From an uncultured Verrucomicrobiota bacterium (GTDB taxonomy: Bacteria > Verrucomicrobiota > Kiritimatiellia > RFP12 > UBA1067): a stretch of DNA of 14,066 nucleotides. The notes beneath the pieces were generated by a model. The model was not told where the DNA came from. It saw only the letters and a list, made by a program, of their open reading frames with translations, and did no database searches. This document shows positions 14,018 through 14,066 of the stretch, piece after piece (within the stretch, counting starts at the first letter, position 1; every line of letters begins with the position of its first letter). Location: contig CAMNLN010000064.1 of assembly GCA_946543025.1 (NCBI GenBank), positions 1-14,066 on the forward strand. The letters run 5' to 3'. A program made the position numbers and the translations under genes.

Positions 14018-14066
14018 TGGTGGGCTATAGTGGATTCGAACCACTGACCTCTTCCATGTCAAGGAA
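14018..14066 (-). tRNA. tRNA-Val(GAC), 5' half beyond the right edge
   Basis: The 3' portion is on the - strand. The encoded CCA is at 14020-14018, discriminator A at 14021, and acceptor 3' strand ATAGCCC at 14028-14022. The T arm AGTGG-TTCGAAT-CCACT (14045-14029) is perfectly paired. The anticodon loop is TTGACAT (14062-14056) with anticodon GAC at 14060-14058, flanked by TTCC and GGAAG. GAC reads the valine codons GTC and GTT. The D arm and 5' acceptor strand (predicted to start GGGCTAT) are outside the window. Confidence 0.93.

Overview
The window reads as GC-rich, densely coded chromosome from a Gram-negative bacterium. The evidence for an outer membrane is an RND efflux pump with its periplasmic adaptor, a lipobox lipoprotein and several Sec signal peptides. 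TAA, TAG and TGA all serve as stops, so the standard code fits. The set (secreted clan GH-A glycosidase, exported PreP-like peptidase, small lipoprotein, WxxGxY secreted protein) would suit the PVC superphylum, for example a Kiritimatiellota-like gut or sediment bacterium. That assignment is a guess from gene style, not a sequence match.

Layout, left to right. (1) The 3' part of a YjjU-type patatin phospholipase gene (1-710). (2) A lipoprotein gene (822-1280) with its own extended -10 promoter, a leader hairpin and a strong intrinsic terminator (1308-1339). (3) A tight three-gene operon on the + strand: an exported M16C metallopeptidase (1373-4336), a CaCA-type cation exchanger (4356-5360) and a secreted protein with two complete glycosidase modules (5373-8438). 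A possible 33-residue ORF overlaps the last stop (8435-8536). (4) Convergent genes on the - strand: a His/Gly-rich secreted protein (8550-9029) and, upstream of it, an HAE1-type RND pump (9135-12233). (5) Divergent from the pump, a small helical protein (12315-12593) followed by the RND adaptor (12603-13667). (6) A roughly 300-base lower-GC stretch with no supportable gene, then the 3' end of tRNA-Val(GAC) on the - strand, running off the right edge and followed by its terminator.

How the genes work together. The adaptor and pump should form the periplasmic and inner-membrane parts of a tripartite exporter. They sit in two divergent transcription units whose -10 elements are 41 bp apart, and no TolC-type outer-membrane partner is present here. 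The exchanger keeps both ion-binding alpha repeats. The operon partners on either side of it are exported hydrolases of peptides and glycans.

The most noteworthy signals are: the tandem glycosidase with both catalytic Glu pairs intact; a recurring TGnTATAAT-type extended -10 that falls 7 nt from the ATG of two genes, predicting leaderless mRNAs; the divergent RND control region; an altered switch loop in the pump, built by an 18-bp tandem duplication; and a 21-bp purine minisatellite in the exchanger's central loop. I did not find a clearly new defence or mobile system.
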